NCBI GenBank assembly: GCA_041601535.1 | Contig: JBFIHZ010000113.1 | Span: 1 to 10,734, forward strand | DNA: 10,734 bases | Source of the DNA: JBFIHZ01 sp041601535 | GTDB lineage: Bacteria; Pseudomonadota; Gammaproteobacteria; Xanthomonadales; SZUA-36 | Direction of reading: 5' to 3' | Shown: positions 1 to 6,747 of the stretch, piece by piece | How the letters are laid out: each line of letters starts with the position of its first letter | Numbering within the stretch: position 1 is the stretch's first letter | Notes under the pieces: generated by a model | What the model saw: only the letters and a program-made list of their open reading frames with translations | Told to the model about the DNA's origin: nothing | The model's database searches: none | Translations under genes and position numbers: made by a program

Positions 1-470
1 AAAAGGAATCGACAGGCAGCCCGGTTGGACTGGCACAACGAGCTGCAGCGCAACGCTCCGGTGCACCTGCCCGACCCATTTCAGAGCCTGCTCCAGAGGT
101 TATTCCAAAACCCACTCCAGAGCTTGTTTCAGAGCCCGTTTCAACGCAGGCACCAGACCCAAGTCCCGGGTCCAGCCCGGACGAGGACTGGATCCGCGAG
201 CGCGACCCAGAGCACTACACCATCCAGGTCATTGCGCTGTCGAATTTGGAGAAGCTGCAAAGTTTTATCGACAGCCATCAGGACTGGGGACCATTCGCCA
301 TTTACCGCCGGGAGTTGGAGGGCAAGAAGCCCTTGTGGGTGCTGGTGCAGGGCGACTATGCAGACGTGGACTATGCGCGGAGCGCGGTACAAAAGTTTCC
401 GACTGGCCTGCAAAAGCGCGATAAGATGTGGATCAGGCGTTTCAAGATGATTCAGAAAGTCTTGCTCTAA
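1..470 (+). CDS. SPOR-domain protein, DamX-like, C-terminal part (5' truncated)
   Basis: The frame beginning at base 3 is open from the window edge to the TAA at 468-470 and gives 155 residues; the true start lies outside the window. Residues 25-60 form a Pro/Glu/Ala-rich linker with imperfect PE/EP repeats. Residues 61-80 read DEDWIRERDPEHYTIQVIAL, the usual entry to a SPOR domain (first beta strand HYTIQV). The rest (FAIYRRELEGKKPLWVLVQG, then the DYADVDYARSAV helix) fits the SPOR fold to about residue 150. SPOR domains bind denuded peptidoglycan at the division septum, and DamX is an inner-membrane protein with a cytoplasmic N-terminus and a periplasmic C-terminal SPOR domain. In many gammaproteobacteria such a gene follows aroK-aroB, but here the upstream neighbour is not visible. 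The family call is firm; the specific name damX is inference. Confidence 0.88.
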   Translation, partial: KESTGSPVGLAQRAAAQRSGAPARPISEPAPEVIPKPTPELVSEPVSTQAPDPSPGSSPDEDWIRERDPEHYTIQVIALSNLEKLQSFIDSHQDWGPFAIYRRELEGKKPLWVLVQGDYADVDYARSAVQKFPTGLQKRDKMWIRRFKMIQKVLL

Positions 471-489
471 GGCGCCGTCCGCGCCCTTA
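468..489. terminator. Compact hairpin spanning the two convergent stop codons
   Basis: Only 16 bases separate the SPOR gene stop (468-470) from the minus-strand stop (487-489). Bases 468-475 pair with 481-489 (TAAGGCGC against GCGCCCTTA, one bulged C), leaving a 5-base loop. Both stop codons are part of the stem. There is no T-run on either side, so it is not a classical intrinsic terminator. A role in ending both convergent transcripts is inference. Confidence 0.3.
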
Positions 490-981
490 CCGCGATATGA
501 GGGAAGGCCTACTGCCCAGCGGTCCAAGACGACTGTTACGGGCACAGTTGGTTAAATTGGACACCTTGCATTGACAGACAACCAGCGCCTTACGGTGAGC
601 CGCTGTTTCCACTACCGCCTGACCCGTTTCGTCAACCCGGATTATCGGGATCGCCAGGCCTTCTGAAATTGCCATCACAGAACCGCTTTCCAGATCCAGG
701 GCCAAGCGGTTACCTCCCTCCACCTGATTCATGGACCAGGCCCAATACCCACTGCTTGCAGGAACATCCGCATGGTCGCGAACAAAGGCCAACAAGGCTT
801 TTCGATGGGTTTTAAGAGTCGTGATACTGGGTCCCTTCCAGGCATAGCCGGTAGCAGAATAACAGCCAGTAGTCACCATCCAATGGGATTTCTCATCGTC
901 ATAGCGCAACATGAACTGCTCCGTAGCAAACAGCATGTCAGTAGCGAATAAGCCGATTAGCGCGGCGGCCAGCCATCTCAT
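487..981 (-). CDS. Small secreted protein of unknown function, last gene of the tad operon
   Basis: This 164-residue protein matches no family I recognise. Residues 1-19 (MRWLAAALIGLFATDMLFA) look like a Sec signal peptide with cleavage near A19, so the product is probably periplasmic or exported. The mature part is mixed alpha/beta in character and has four cysteines: C40 and a C-terminal group at C136, C138 and C146 (CQC, then C). This would allow two disulfides. The tail after C146 is basic and rich in Gly, Ser and Pro. The start ATG at 981 overlaps the stop of the large prepilin-like gene by ATGA and is preceded by AAGGAG (989-994) at 7 bases, so the start is well supported and coupled to that gene. 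Position and coupling suggest it works with the large pilin, for example as a chaperone or minor subunit; that is inference. Confidence 0.8.
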   Translation of the reverse strand: MRWLAAALIGLFATDMLFATEQFMLRYDDEKSHWMVTTGCYSATGYAWKGPSITTLKTHRKALLAFVRDHADVPASSGYWAWSMNQVEGGNRLALDLESGSVMAISEGLAIPIIRVDETGQAVVETAAHRKALVVCQCKVSNLTNCARNSRLGPLGSRPSLISR

Positions 982-2018
982 GGTAGTTCTCCTTCAACAC
1001 CGTCCGGAGCCACCGACTCCCAGCTGTCCGGATCTGTCGGCAGGTTAACGACAAACGGGGGAGTGAACCCCTGCAGCGCATTCGCGGAGGCTGCATCCGG
1101 ATGCGGTACGGACTCGGCGGCCTGCAGATTGGAAATCACCCGGTCACATTGTCCCGCATCAGTACCGGCAACGCTGCCCGGAGGGCAGCATCGATCCGGG
1201 CTGATAGCCGGCTGCAGGCTCCAGCCCGCAGGGCAGCCGCAGGATGGGGTCGTCGGATACTGATTGACACACGCGGGTAGTTTGGGATTTACCGGATCAG
1301 GGTTGCAGGATGGACCACCGAAATCGCCTGAACAAACCACCGCTTCCGCCGCATATTCACAGGGATCTCCTGCGACTACTGCCTGGGACGTCCATACCGA
1401 TTTGATCGTGCTCGAGGAGCAGGCACTGGCTGTTTCGCGAAACAGCCAGCCGGGAAGTCCGGAGTCACCGGCACCAATGGCATAGCTTGGCCCGGCCTGC
1501 AATGCATGGAGATACCCCACCGCTCCGGTTCCAGGAAGCGCGTCGAGCCCCATACTGTCCACAGCTTCCGCACTTGGTGGCGCAATGCACTCAAACCCCC
1601 TGGCGCAATTGTCCTCCGTGTAGAAAACCCGCTGACGGCTGGTGAAACGGTCATCCCTTACGCCAATGAAGGCCCGGAAGTTGGCATGGCCCGGGTCAGG
1701 TGCAAGCGGTGGGGTGGTGCGGTCAATGTAAGGAATTATTGGCGCTTCATGTTCGTCGAAAGTTTCGGCCTTACCTAACACGGTGCCATTCTGGTCGAAC
1801 ACGTAGACCGCTTCAGACTGTTTTTGAACTGCATACTTGAACATGGCATCGCGAATCGCCACCGCGCCGACGAACAGACCAATCCCCAGAATCGTCATGA
1901 CCAAAACCAGTTCCAGCGTAATGATGAAGCCGCGTTGCCGCACGTCGACTGGCTTCCCTGTCCCCGAACGGCCAGGCTGGTGGACCAGCGCCCCGGCCGC
2001 AAGCTTCAATCCCTTCAA
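978..2018 (-). CDS. Large Cys-rich prepilin-like protein (candidate minor or tip pilin)
   Basis: From a TTG at 2018 the protein has 346 residues. A basic leader ends in RQRG (G30), followed by FIITLELVLV and a hydrophobic helix to about residue 56, as in type IV/Flp prepilins cut after Gly by a prepilin peptidase. The conserved Glu is E36, at +6 from the Gly. The first 29 residues after the leader resemble the small prepilin at 6141-6530 at about 16 positions. The rest is a large exported domain with 12 cysteines; nine lie between residues 220 and 291 in a Pro-rich, knot-like stretch (CGC, RCC). The TTG is chosen because GGGAGGT (2025-2031) sits 7 bases before it. Upstream alternatives with poorer sites are ATG at 2045, 2039 and 2033 and TTG at 2066. 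It follows tadC and is coupled to the next gene by ATGA. A tip adhesin or pilus initiator is likely but unproven. Confidence 0.78.
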   Translation of the reverse strand: MKGLKLAAGALVHQPGRSGTGKPVDVRQRGFIITLELVLVMTILGIGLFVGAVAIRDAMFKYAVQKQSEAVYVFDQNGTVLGKAETFDEHEAPIIPYIDRTTPPLAPDPGHANFRAFIGVRDDRFTSRQRVFYTEDNCARGFECIAPPSAEAVDSMGLDALPGTGAVGYLHALQAGPSYAIGAGDSGLPGWLFRETASACSSSTIKSVWTSQAVVAGDPCEYAAEAVVCSGDFGGPSCNPDPVNPKLPACVNQYPTTPSCGCPAGWSLQPAISPDRCCPPGSVAGTDAGQCDRVISNLQAAESVPHPDAASANALQGFTPPFVVNLPTDPDSWESVAPDGVEGELP

Positions 2019-2024
2019 TTCGAT

Positions 2025-2031
2025 ACCTCCC
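2025..2031 (-). promoter_or_regulatory. Shine-Dalgarno site deciding the TTG start of the large prepilin
   Basis: The minus strand reads GGGAGGT here, with GGAGG 7 bases before the TTG at 2018. None of the upstream in-frame starts (2066 to 2033) has a comparable site, so this site favours the shorter protein. Confidence 0.5.
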
Positions 2032-2066
2032 ATTTGCATGATCATGTCTGCTCTGTCTGGATTCAA

Positions 2067-2903
2067 CTAGGATGAGAACGCGCTAATGAACATGGTAAAT
2101 GCCTCATGAAGCTGTACCCCGGCCGGAAAGAACACCAGCACCATCAGAATTGGAAAACTGACAAGTATCATCGGCAGAAGCGACATCAGCGCCTTGCGGT
2201 CCACCATTTCGGCACCCCTTTCCCATTGTCGTGTTCGCAGCAGGTCCGACTGCGCTTCCAGGGTCTCGGCAATCGGTGACCCAACGCCCAACCCTACATT
2301 CATAACGGCCGCCAGGCGTTGCAGGTCTTCCACGCCAGTGCGCTCAGCCAGGCGTTTGAAGGCGGCATGTCGGTCGCGCCCCGCCGCCAGTTCCCGGGCG
2401 ATAAGCTCCACTTCCCTGGTCAGGGGATTACGCTTTGGCAAACCGTAGCGCGCAGCCTGATTAAACGCCTCAGACAGACTTTGCCCCGAGTGCATAAACG
2501 CAACAATCAGATCAACAAAAAAGCTGATCGACTGCTCGATTAACAACTGTCGGCTACGGCGTCGTTGCCACAACCAGGCATCAACACTGACAAAACCCAC
2601 CAGGCCGGCAAAAAGGATCACGATGACCGGCAGCCCCGGCCGGTACAACTCCAACACAATGGCCGGGAGCAGCAGGGCAAGCAGGATTTTACCGCTCCAG
2701 TACACGCTCCTGACCTCATTGGGAAGAAGCCCCGACTGGCGGATCAATTTGGCTGGAAATACCTTGAAACCCGGCGCAAGGTCTTCGAACGTCTCATTTT
2801 CAACACCAACGATGTCGGTGTTCTTTTCGCGTCTGAAGGAGACATAAATCATAAACACCAGAACAGCAAGGATGATAATGTCGAACCACCAGCTCATAGT
2901 CAT
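2067..2903 (-). CDS. tadC: TadC-like inner-membrane platform protein
   Basis: This 278-residue protein belongs to the type II secretion system F (T2SSF) family. It has one N-terminal membrane segment (about residues 5-20), a hydrophobic pair at about 70-110, a cytoplasmic helical domain containing FVDLIVAFMHSGQSLSEAFN and further on VGLGVGSPIAETLEAQSDLL, and a C-terminal membrane segment (LLPMILVSFPILMVLVFF). In Tad systems TadB and TadC together form the inner-membrane assembly platform driven by TadA. The start at 2903 overlaps the tadB stop by ATGA and has GAGGA (2911-2915) 7 bases upstream; the frame stays open to 3014 but that extension lies inside tadB. It ends 48 bases before the preferred start of the next gene. 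Assignment as TadC rests on its place right after TadB. Confidence 0.92.
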   Translation of the reverse strand: MTMSWWFDIIILAVLVFMIYVSFRREKNTDIVGVENETFEDLAPGFKVFPAKLIRQSGLLPNEVRSVYWSGKILLALLLPAIVLELYRPGLPVIVILFAGLVGFVSVDAWLWQRRRSRQLLIEQSISFFVDLIVAFMHSGQSLSEAFNQAARYGLPKRNPLTREVELIARELAAGRDRHAAFKRLAERTGVEDLQRLAAVMNVGLGVGSPIAETLEAQSDLLRTRQWERGAEMVDRKALMSLLPMILVSFPILMVLVFFPAGVQLHEAFTMFISAFSS

Positions 2904-3796
2904 GATTCTGTCCTCAGAATCCTGCTCAGCCAGAAGAGCCCAACGACTTGCATCATGACCGCCGCGAAAAGGTAGGTAGGACCGAACGGATGGTTGACCA
3001 TCGTATCCAGCCATTGTGGTTGCTTCCAGATAAATACCGGGATGACTAAATAGGGCAGCAAGGCCACGAACACCGAGGCATACCGTGCGCCGGCCAACTG
3101 ACCTGAAATTTTCATGCGTAGCTTGACACGCTCACGGATGATGCGACCGACGGAACGCAGTAGTATTCCGAGATCACCGCCGGCATACCACTTGGCAATC
3201 AGCATTCGCGCGAACAGACGCACACCTTCCGAGTCATACAGGTCTGTCATACGTGCAGTGGCTTTCTCTATGGTCAGACCCAACTCCAGTCGTTTTACAA
3301 TCTCGTTCAACTCGGTTTTAACGCTGCCTTTCGATGCATTGGCGGCCACCGCCAGTGCGTGAATCGGGTTTTCGCCGCCCAGCAGCGCCGCGTGCATCAA
3401 ACCGATGGCATCAACCAGACGAGCTTCAAATCGACGAGCACGCCACTGGGTCAGACTTCGCAGCAGGGTGAACGCCAGTGCAACGAAAGCGCAGCCTGCC
3501 ATCAGACCGAGCAGGACAGCATCCGGAAACAGTTCCAGAAAAAGCAGGAAAGCCACCACTCCTGTCAACACGGCACCCGCGCCAAAAGCCAGCGGTTCAA
3601 TTTCCAGCTTGAGGGTGCGCAACTGCGAATTGATGCGCGAACTACCCGGATTTGAATAAGCAGGAATGTCATCCCGCGCCAGACCCACAGGTTCTGCCGC
3701 CTCACTTCTTTCGCGGGCATGCACCAGATACCTGCTGACTGCTATGGCAAGAAACACGGCCAGTGCCACAAAGAAAAGCGCGGTTTCGATGGTCAC
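2900..3796 (-). CDS. tadB: TadB-like inner-membrane platform protein
   Basis: This 298-residue T2SSF-family protein has an N-terminal membrane segment (about residues 5-24), a hydrophobic pair at about 72-113, a cytoplasmic domain with the family signature GLMHAALLGGENPIHALAVA and a following helical bundle (RLELGLTIEKATARMTDLYD), then two C-terminal membrane segments (about 240-258 and 275-292). It is the partner of TadC and of the TadA ATPase in the Tad pilus motor. Its GTG start at 3796 overlaps the stop of the ATPase gene by GTGA, with no strong ribosome site of its own, so translation is probably coupled. Its length is close to the family norm and nothing suggests damage. Confidence 0.93.
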   Translation of the reverse strand: MTIETALFFVALAVFLAIAVSRYLVHARERSEAAEPVGLARDDIPAYSNPGSSRINSQLRTLKLEIEPLAFGAGAVLTGVVAFLLFLELFPDAVLLGLMAGCAFVALAFTLLRSLTQWRARRFEARLVDAIGLMHAALLGGENPIHALAVAANASKGSVKTELNEIVKRLELGLTIEKATARMTDLYDSEGVRLFARMLIAKWYAGGDLGILLRSVGRIIRERVKLRMKISGQLAGARYASVFVALLPYLVIPVFIWKQPQWLDTMVNHPFGPTYLFAAVMMQVVGLFWLSRILRTES

Positions 3797-5127
3797 TGCG
3801 ACTTCGCCAACGTGCCGTCGGAAAGGCCCGCAAGAACCTGATCGACCTTATAGCCCCGTTCTCCAAGCCGCTGCAGAAAGCCGCTGAGTTCACTGGTGGC
3901 AACATGCTGGCCGCTGACTGAATCGCCGCTGTCAGCATGATTTCTCTGATAGCGAAACAGTTCACGCGTTGCCAGTGAACCCTGCGTGCTGGTCACTTCG
4001 CGTATGCTCACTACCCGGCGGCTACCATCGCTGAATCGCATCAGGTGAATAATCAGGTGTATCGACGAGCCGATCATTTCGCGAATCGCATCGCGCGGCA
4101 CGCCCATATCGCCCATCAGTACCAGTGTTTCAAGCCTTCGAAGTACGTCCTCAGGACTATTGGCATGCACCGTGGTCAAGCTGCCATCGTGGCCCACATT
4201 CATGGCCTGCAGCATGTCAAACACTTCGTGACCCCTTACTTCACCCACGATGATGCGGTCGGCCCTCATCCTCAGGGCAGAGCGCACCAGTTGACGCAAA
4301 TCGATTTCGCCTCGACCTTCAACATTGGCCGGGCGGCATTCCAGAGGAATGACATGCGGGTGCTCCAGGCGAAGCTCCGCCGTTTCTTCTATCGTTACCA
4401 CCCGTTCGCTTTGCGGAATAAAGCGCGAAACCAGGTTGAGTAAGGTGGTTTTACCGGCAGCAGCCCCGCCGGAAATGACGATATTCGACCTTGCCGCCAC
4501 CACCAGCTGCAACAGCTTGAGCATGGCTTGATTGATGAAGCCGCTTTGCAGTAACTCATTCGTGTCGAATGGCGTGACGCGAAAGCGGCGAATCGACACG
4601 ATCGTACCTTTGGCGCACAGTGCCGGTATGATTGCATGCAAACGGCTGCCATCGCTGAGACGGGCATCCACCATTGGCGAACCGGTGTCCAGATGGCGGC
4701 CCTGAGTGGATACCAGACGATCGACGATATGTCGAAGGTGCTCATCATCATCGAAGCGCACCCCGGTTTTCTCCAGACGGCCAAACTTGTCCACCCAGAC
4801 TTCAAAAGGCCCATTAACCAGAATATCCGAAACATCCGGATCCATCATCAACGGCGCCAGAGGGCCCAGGCCACCCAACTCTTCAAGAATTTCTTCCTGA
4901 ATCTGCGTCCGTTGCTGGGCCGATATTTCTGTGCCCCTGCTTTCCTGGATGTCCTGAATCAACCAGCCAACACGTTCGCGTACCACGTCGGCATCGGACA
5001 GCAAATCTGCCCCTTCACTCTCGATGGAATCGATCAGCTGGCGATGAACCAACTGCCGCAGGCGACGAAACCTGCTGACCTGCTGGCTATCAACATCGTC
5101 CCATGTCTTGTCCGCATCACCCATCAC
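3793..5127 (-). CDS. tadA: TadA/CpaF pilus-assembly ATPase
   Basis: This 444-residue secretion ATPase (VirB11/CpaF branch of the GspE family) powers Tad pilus assembly at the inner membrane. An N-terminal helical region (about 15-90) is followed by the CpaF N-domain (ILEELGGLGPLAPLMMDPDV). The Walker A motif is GGAAAGKTT (220-228); it fits GxxxxGKT, although most relatives have GGTGSGKTT. The Asp box is EET (247-249), Walker B is RIIVGEVRG (291-299) and the His box is VGHDGSLTTVHANSP (311-325). All catalytic elements look intact. The first codons are GTG (5127) then ATG (5124), with AGGTG a few bases upstream, and either could be the start. A gap of about 70 bases separates it from rcpC and holds no gene. 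The last roughly 45 residues are more variable than the core. Confidence 0.96.
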   Translation of the reverse strand: MMGDADKTWDDVDSQQVSRFRRLRQLVHRQLIDSIESEGADLLSDADVVRERVGWLIQDIQESRGTEISAQQRTQIQEEILEELGGLGPLAPLMMDPDVSDILVNGPFEVWVDKFGRLEKTGVRFDDDEHLRHIVDRLVSTQGRHLDTGSPMVDARLSDGSRLHAIIPALCAKGTIVSIRRFRVTPFDTNELLQSGFINQAMLKLLQLVVAARSNIVISGGAAAGKTTLLNLVSRFIPQSERVVTIEETAELRLEHPHVIPLECRPANVEGRGEIDLRQLVRSALRMRADRIIVGEVRGHEVFDMLQAMNVGHDGSLTTVHANSPEDVLRRLETLVLMGDMGVPRDAIREMIGSSIHLIIHLMRFSDGSRRVVSIREVTSTQGSLATRELFRYQRNHADSGDSVSGQHVATSELSGFLQRLGERGYKVDQVLAGLSDGTLAKSQ

Positions 5128-5199
5128 ACACTTTACACCTGAAGATTTGCATGAATTCCGGTATTGTCATCGGGTCTGCCAGGCAGCCGCTTTGGGCGC

Positions 5200-5976
5200 T
5201 CAATACTGGACCAGCACCGAGGAGCGCTCCAGCCCGTTGACAATTTCGACTTTCCGATGGGTAACGATGGGCTTGACCTCGAGCAACTGCCCTTGCATCA
5301 CTTCGGATTCACCGTGCAGGACCAGGGTAACTTCCTCCTCCTCTCCAATTCCGGCCAGCGGATAGACCTGCCCTGGGGCAACGGCCAGCACCATTGGCGT
5401 TCCAGCTGAAGTCTTGCCACTTTTGGTATCAGGCAATTGGGTCAGTGCCGTCACTAATCCACGACCCTTGGACGCAGAACTGCCCTGTTTCGACCCGGAA
5501 TCAAGCACGCCAACCAGCAAGACGTCCTGCGCCACCATGCGCACGCCATGTGCGCCTTTGGCAAGAATGTCCAACCGGTCGCCAAAACGTAGCTGGGTAT
5601 GCGGAATTGTGGTTTTACGCGGGGTTAATGTGTACACCACCCTTCCCTCTGGCACACGCTGAGCCAGCCAGTCTTTGGGCGGAGCGTCCAGCTCATTGCG
5701 GGAGAACACTGCGCCTTTGGGTTTTGCCACCTTGAGTTGTTGCCCGACCAGAGCGCGGGGGTCATTTACACTGCCCTCCGCATTGCGGCTGCGTGCAAGT
5801 TTCAGGTACTCGGGTCGAATTACATCTCCGGCCTTCAAATCAGTGCTGGCAACCCAGGCCGGATCGGTAACGGCACGGTAAACCTGCCGGGATCCAAGCA
5901 CAGTGACGAGAAAGCCCGAAATTCCCAGGAATATGACTGTAGCGATGACGCTACCTTTACTTTTCCCGCTCTTCAC
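5200..5976 (-). CDS. cpaB: RcpC/CpaB-type Flp pilus assembly protein with SAF domain
   Basis: This 258-residue protein has one N-terminal membrane segment (about residues 8-28) and a SAF domain (about 43-98, WVASTDLKAGDVIRPEYL and later GAVFSRNELDAP). A C-terminal RcpC-type region follows (VYTLTPRKTTIPHTQLRFGD, DVLLVGVLDSG, then a conserved-looking C-terminal strand region). CpaB/RcpC is a periplasmic Tad component thought to act with the secretin and to contact peptidoglycan. The start is GTG at 5976 because GGAGG (5983-5987) lies 6 bases before it; the ATG at 6027 would add 17 unlikely residues and lacks such a site. Its position is unusual: in many tad loci this gene lies next to the secretin gene, whereas here tadD and the small pilin gene intervene. 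Confidence 0.9.
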   Translation of the reverse strand: MKSGKSKGSVIATVIFLGISGFLVTVLGSRQVYRAVTDPAWVASTDLKAGDVIRPEYLKLARSRNAEGSVNDPRALVGQQLKVAKPKGAVFSRNELDAPPKDWLAQRVPEGRVVYTLTPRKTTIPHTQLRFGDRLDILAKGAHGVRMVAQDVLLVGVLDSGSKQGSSASKGRGLVTALTQLPDTKSGKTSAGTPMVLAVAPGQVYPLAGIGEEEEVTLVLHGESEVMQGQLLEVKPIVTHRKVEIVNGLERSSVLVQY

Positions 5977-5980
5977 ACCC

Positions 5981-5987
5981 CACCTCC
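5981..5987 (-). promoter_or_regulatory. Strong Shine-Dalgarno site for the GTG start of cpaB
   Basis: The minus strand reads GGAGGTG, with GGAGG 6 bases before the GTG at 5976. This fixes the start and argues against the longer frame from 6027. It also shows that cpaB can be translated independently of the pilin gene 164 bases upstream. Confidence 0.6.
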
Positions 5988-6042
5988 GTAAAATCGAATT
6001 GCCCACAGGGCATCGACTGGTGACCATTTACAATTTAAATAC

Positions 6043-6069
6043 CGGACTGGCCATTATCGGACTGGCCAT
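6043..6069. repeat. Two direct copies of a 12-base unit, 15-base period
   Basis: CGGACTGGCCAT occurs at 6043-6054 and again at 6058-6069, in the gap between the small pilin gene and cpaB. The second copy runs into the left arm of the hairpin at 6066-6106. It could be a recent small duplication or a binding-site pair. Confidence 0.7.
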
Positions 6070-6106
6070 CCATTTGCCCAACTCATTGAGCCAGGCAAAC
6101 GGATGG
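6066..6106 (-). terminator. Long hairpin after the small pilin gene (attenuator or mRNA-stabilising candidate)
   Basis: Bases 6066-6078 pair with 6094-6106: 13 pairs, 12 Watson-Crick and one that is G-U in the minus-strand RNA. The loop is 15 bases. It begins 35 bases past the pilin stop and precedes cpaB. No U-run follows, so complete rho-independent termination is unlikely. A structure here could protect the 3' end of a processed pilin mRNA or partly terminate, making pilin more abundant than the machinery downstream; that function is inferred. Confidence 0.45.
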
Positions 6107-6140
6107 ATTTATTACTTTATCCAGTCAACATCAGATCAGA

Positions 6141-6530
6141 TTAAGGTCCTGAAGCCACTGTACCGACGACTGCATTTCCCGTGTTGGCTGAGCTGGCGGA
6201 ACCCGCGCTGGGTGCCCACAGTGAACCCTCGGGACCCGCCTCAACAAAAACGAACTCGGCAGTGTCGCCGGATTGAATATCCTGCGAATCGCCCCACGAC
6301 GAACCATCGATCGAAGCGCTAGATTCTGCGTTCATCATGCCGTTGAAAGCATAGCTTTGATCAAGGGCGCCAATGGCTTCTGCCACATCTTCCATTTCGG
6401 CTGTAAGCGCATCGCGCATCGTGACCAACCCGACAGTCATACCCATCACCATAATGGTGACGATAAGAACCAACTCGGAAGTCAACACGAAGCCACCTTG
6501 CTTGCTGGACTTGCGTTTAATTTCTCTCAT
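6141..6530 (-). CDS. Small prepilin-like protein (candidate major pilin)
   Basis: This 129-residue protein has a short basic leader MREIKRKSSKQGG, then FVLTSELVLI and a hydrophobic helix to about residue 37, which is the layout of a type IV/Flp prepilin processed after Gly. The Glu (E19) is at +6 counted from cleavage after G13, not +5, and no Tyr follows it, so it is not a standard Flp1 (G/xxxxEY). The mature part is small and the tail is rich in Ala, Ser and Gly, without cysteine. The ATG at 6530 has AGAGGT (6537-6542) at about 7 bases. The frame stays open upstream to 6806; an alternative ATG at 6638 with AAGGGG upstream would give a leader of about 49 residues. The helix matches that of the large prepilin at 978-2018. 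It is likely the main fibre subunit given its size, and no other pilin gene is visible. Confidence 0.78.
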   Translation of the reverse strand: MREIKRKSSKQGGFVLTSELVLIVTIMVMGMTVGLVTMRDALTAEMEDVAEAIGALDQSYAFNGMMNAESSASIDGSSWGDSQDIQSGDTAEFVFVEAGPEGSLWAPSAGSASSANTGNAVVGTVASGP

Positions 6531-6580
6531 GGTATTACCTCTTTTACTATTGAACGTCATTGTTCCCTTAACCAGGAATG

Positions 6581-6596
6581 CTTTTCCGCGGAAAAG
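6581..6596. repeat. 16-base perfect palindrome CTTTTCCGCGGAAAAG
   Basis: The sequence equals its own reverse complement over 16 bases. It lies 50 bases before the preferred pilin start. It is suitable for a dimeric regulator. Confidence 0.7.
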
Positions 6597-6660
6597 GACT
6601 TTCGTAACACTTACCCGCAACGCACGGGAAGCAACCATACCTACCCCTTCTGCTTCTGCT

Positions 6661-6672
6661 CCGATGCATCGG
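6661..6672. repeat. 12-base perfect palindrome CCGATGCATCGG
   Basis: The sequence equals its own reverse complement over 12 bases. It is the middle one of three palindromes before the pilin gene. Confidence 0.6.
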
Positions 6673-6690
6673 CCAACAGGGCGGTCTGCA

Positions 6691-6713
6691 CCGGCAGCAA
6701 TATTTGCTGCCGG
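6691..6713. repeat. Perfect inverted repeat, 10-base arms, 3-base spacer
   Basis: CCGGCAGCAA (6691-6700) and TTGCTGCCGG (6704-6713) are exact complements separated by TAT. It begins 35 bases after the tadD stop codon on the minus strand. No T-run follows on either strand, so it is not a typical terminator, though it could be an mRNA 3'-end structure for the upstream genes. Confidence 0.7.
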
Positions 6714-6747
6714 AACAACTGACGAATTACACGCGCGCGACTTTCCG

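Larger units (their letters stand above)
6531..6747 (-). promoter_or_regulatory. Leader region of the small pilin gene with three perfect palindromes
   Basis: These 217 bases between tadD and the pilin gene are much longer than the other junctions in the operon. They carry three perfect inverted repeats (6581-6596, 6661-6672, 6691-6713). No convincing sigma-70 or sigma-54 promoter was found by eye. A separate pilin promoter with operator sites, or a structured 5' leader, would explain the region; both are inference. Confidence 0.45.

Noticed and set aside
2067..3014. TadC starting at 3014
   Set aside because: The extra 37 residues lie inside tadB, are hydrophilic and precede the first membrane helix. 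The ATGA overlap at 2903 with GAGGA upstream is the natural start.
5977..6027. CpaB starting at the ATG at 6027
   Set aside because: No ribosome site there, whereas GGAGG sits 6 bases before the GTG at 5976.
6620..6650. Possible sigma-54 promoter (GG...GC) before the small pilin gene
   Set aside because: The GG and GC elements are 11 bases apart instead of 10 and the flanking bases do not match the consensus.
6691..6713. Rho-independent terminator after tadD
   Set aside because: The stem is excellent but no T-run follows on the minus strand, so it is reported as an inverted repeat only.
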